This document shows positions 4,628-5,461 of a stretch of 5,461 nt of DNA, piece after piece. Every line of letters begins with the position of its first letter. Position 1 is the first letter of the stretch. The notes beneath the pieces are model-generated. The model was given only the letters and a program-made list of their open reading frames with translations, ran no database searches and had not been told where the DNA came from. Source of the DNA: JBGTLW01 sp041743835 (GTDB lineage: Bacteria > Planctomycetota > Phycisphaerae > Phycisphaerales > Phycisphaeraceae); assembly GCA_041743835.1 (NCBI GenBank), contig JBGTLW010000279.1, positions 1 to 5,461 of the forward strand, given 5' to 3'. A program made the translations under genes and the position numbers.

Positions 4628-5461
4628 ATGCTCCTGATGTCAACGCTCTTTCTCCGCACGCTCCGTGAAGACCCCGCCGACGCCGAGGTCGCTTCCCACC
4701 GCCTCCTGATCCGCGCGGGCTACATCCGCCGCGCCGCGCCCGGCATCTACACTTGGCTCCCACTGGGCCTGCGCGTGCTCGCCAAGGTCGAGGCCATCGT
4801 CCGCGAGGAGATGAACGCGTGCGGCGCCCAGGAAGTCCACTTCCCGGCGCTGCTGCCGCGCGAGCCCTACGAGGCCACCGGCCGGTGGACCGAGTACGGC
4901 CCCAACTTGTTCCGCCTCCAGGACCGCAAGGGCTCGGACATGCTGTTGGCGCCCACGCACGAAGAGATGTTTACGCTCCTGGTCAAGGATCTCTACGGCT
5001 CCTACAAGGATCTGCCCGTCACGCTCTATCAGATCCAGAACAAGTACCGCGACGAGGCCCGCCCCCGCGCCGGCCTGCTGCGCGGGCGCGAGTTCATCAT
5101 GAAGGATGCGTACAGCTTCAATACGGACGATGCTGGGCTTGAGGAGTCGTACCAGGTCCAGCGAGAGGCGTACATCAAGACATTCGAGCGGCTGGGGCTC
5201 GATTACGTGATCGTGACCGCGACGTCGGGCGCTATGGGAGGGTCGAAGTCGGAAGAGTTCCTCAGCCCCACGGAAATTGGCGAGGACACCTATGTGCGCT
5301 CGCCCGGGGGATACGCCGCCAACGTTGAGGCAGTCACTACGCCCGTCCCGTCGGCGCTTCCCATCGAAGACGCCCCCGCCGCCCACGTCGAGGGCACCCC
5401 GGACACCCCGACCATCGACACGCTCGTGGACTTCGCCAACGCCCACCACTCGCGCGCCGAC
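4628..5461 (+). CDS. proS: Prolyl-tRNA synthetase (bacterial type), N-terminal part
   Basis: The first 278 codons of a class IIa synthetase that charges tRNA-Pro with proline in the cytoplasm; the gene runs off the right edge. The catalytic domain opens with MSTLFLRTLREDPADAE (4-20). Motif 1 lies around residues 38-80 (PGIYTWLPLG, then FPALLP). The proline/ATP-site loop LLAPTHEE is at 106-113, and motif 2 spans YRDEARPRAGLLRGREFIMKD at about 140-160. TSGAMGGSKSEEF (199-211) leads into the inserted editing (INS) domain that clears mischarged Ala-tRNA; this insertion marks the bacterial-type enzyme, normally about 565-600 residues in total. Motif 3 and the anticodon-binding domain are outside. 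I chose ATG 4628 rather than ATG 4637 because a TANNNT box lies six bases before it and related actinobacterial proteins carry a similar short extension ahead of MSTLFLRT. The start appears leaderless, so there is no room for a T-box or other 5' leader control. Confidence 0.96.
   Translation, partial: MLLMSTLFLRTLREDPADAEVASHRLLIRAGYIRRAAPGIYTWLPLGLRVLAKVEAIVREEMNACGAQEVHFPALLPREPYEATGRWTEYGPNLFRLQDRKGSDMLLAPTHEEMFTLLVKDLYGSYKDLPVTLYQIQNKYRDEARPRAGLLRGREFIMKDAYSFNTDDAGLEESYQVQREAYIKTFERLGLDYVIVTATSGAMGGSKSEEFLSPTEIGEDTYVRSPGGYAANVEAVTTPVPSALPIEDAPAAHVEGTPDTPTIDTLVDFANAHHSRAD

Noticed and set aside
3954..4763. Minus-strand open frame (269 codons) across the VOC gene and proS start
   Set aside because: It overlaps two well-supported plus-strand genes and is Gly/Arg/Val-rich, without family features.
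4640..5449. Minus-strand open frame (269 codons) opposite proS
   Set aside because: Fully antisense to ProS, whose class II motifs are unmistakable.

Overview
The window looks like chromosomal DNA from a high-GC Gram-positive bacterium (Actinomycetota). The basis is its high GC content, a bacterial-type prolyl-tRNA synthetase whose N-terminus reads like actinobacterial ProS, and TANNNT -10 hexamers placed six bases before start codons, as in actinobacterial leaderless transcripts. I do not name a genus.

Layout from left to right: the N-terminal 58 codons of rsmD (16S rRNA guanine-N2 methyltransferase) run leftward off the window. A membrane acyltransferase-3 family gene diverges from it (254-1399, +). 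Next is a 372-base gene-free stretch (1400-1771). It holds two copies of an imperfect 42-base direct repeat bracketing three back-to-back inverted repeats (about 1555-1702). A complete IS21-family insertion sequence follows (1772-3922). It has istB and istA on the minus strand, a one-base istA/istB stop-start overlap, and terminal repeats that each carry two GTAGTCC blocks. To its right are a short spacer, a VOC-superfamily (glyoxalase-like) gene (4146-4565, +), and the first 278 codons of proS (4628 to the window end, +), which appears to be leaderless.

rsmD and proS are core translation genes. The acyltransferase and VOC genes look accessory, and the IS21 element has landed between them. 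Both IS genes are open and keep their catalytic motifs, so the element may still be active, but I see no convincing target-site duplication. No gene set here forms an obvious new system. The least explained part is the repeat-bracketed, hairpin-rich non-coding block at 1415-1768, directly beside the IS left end.
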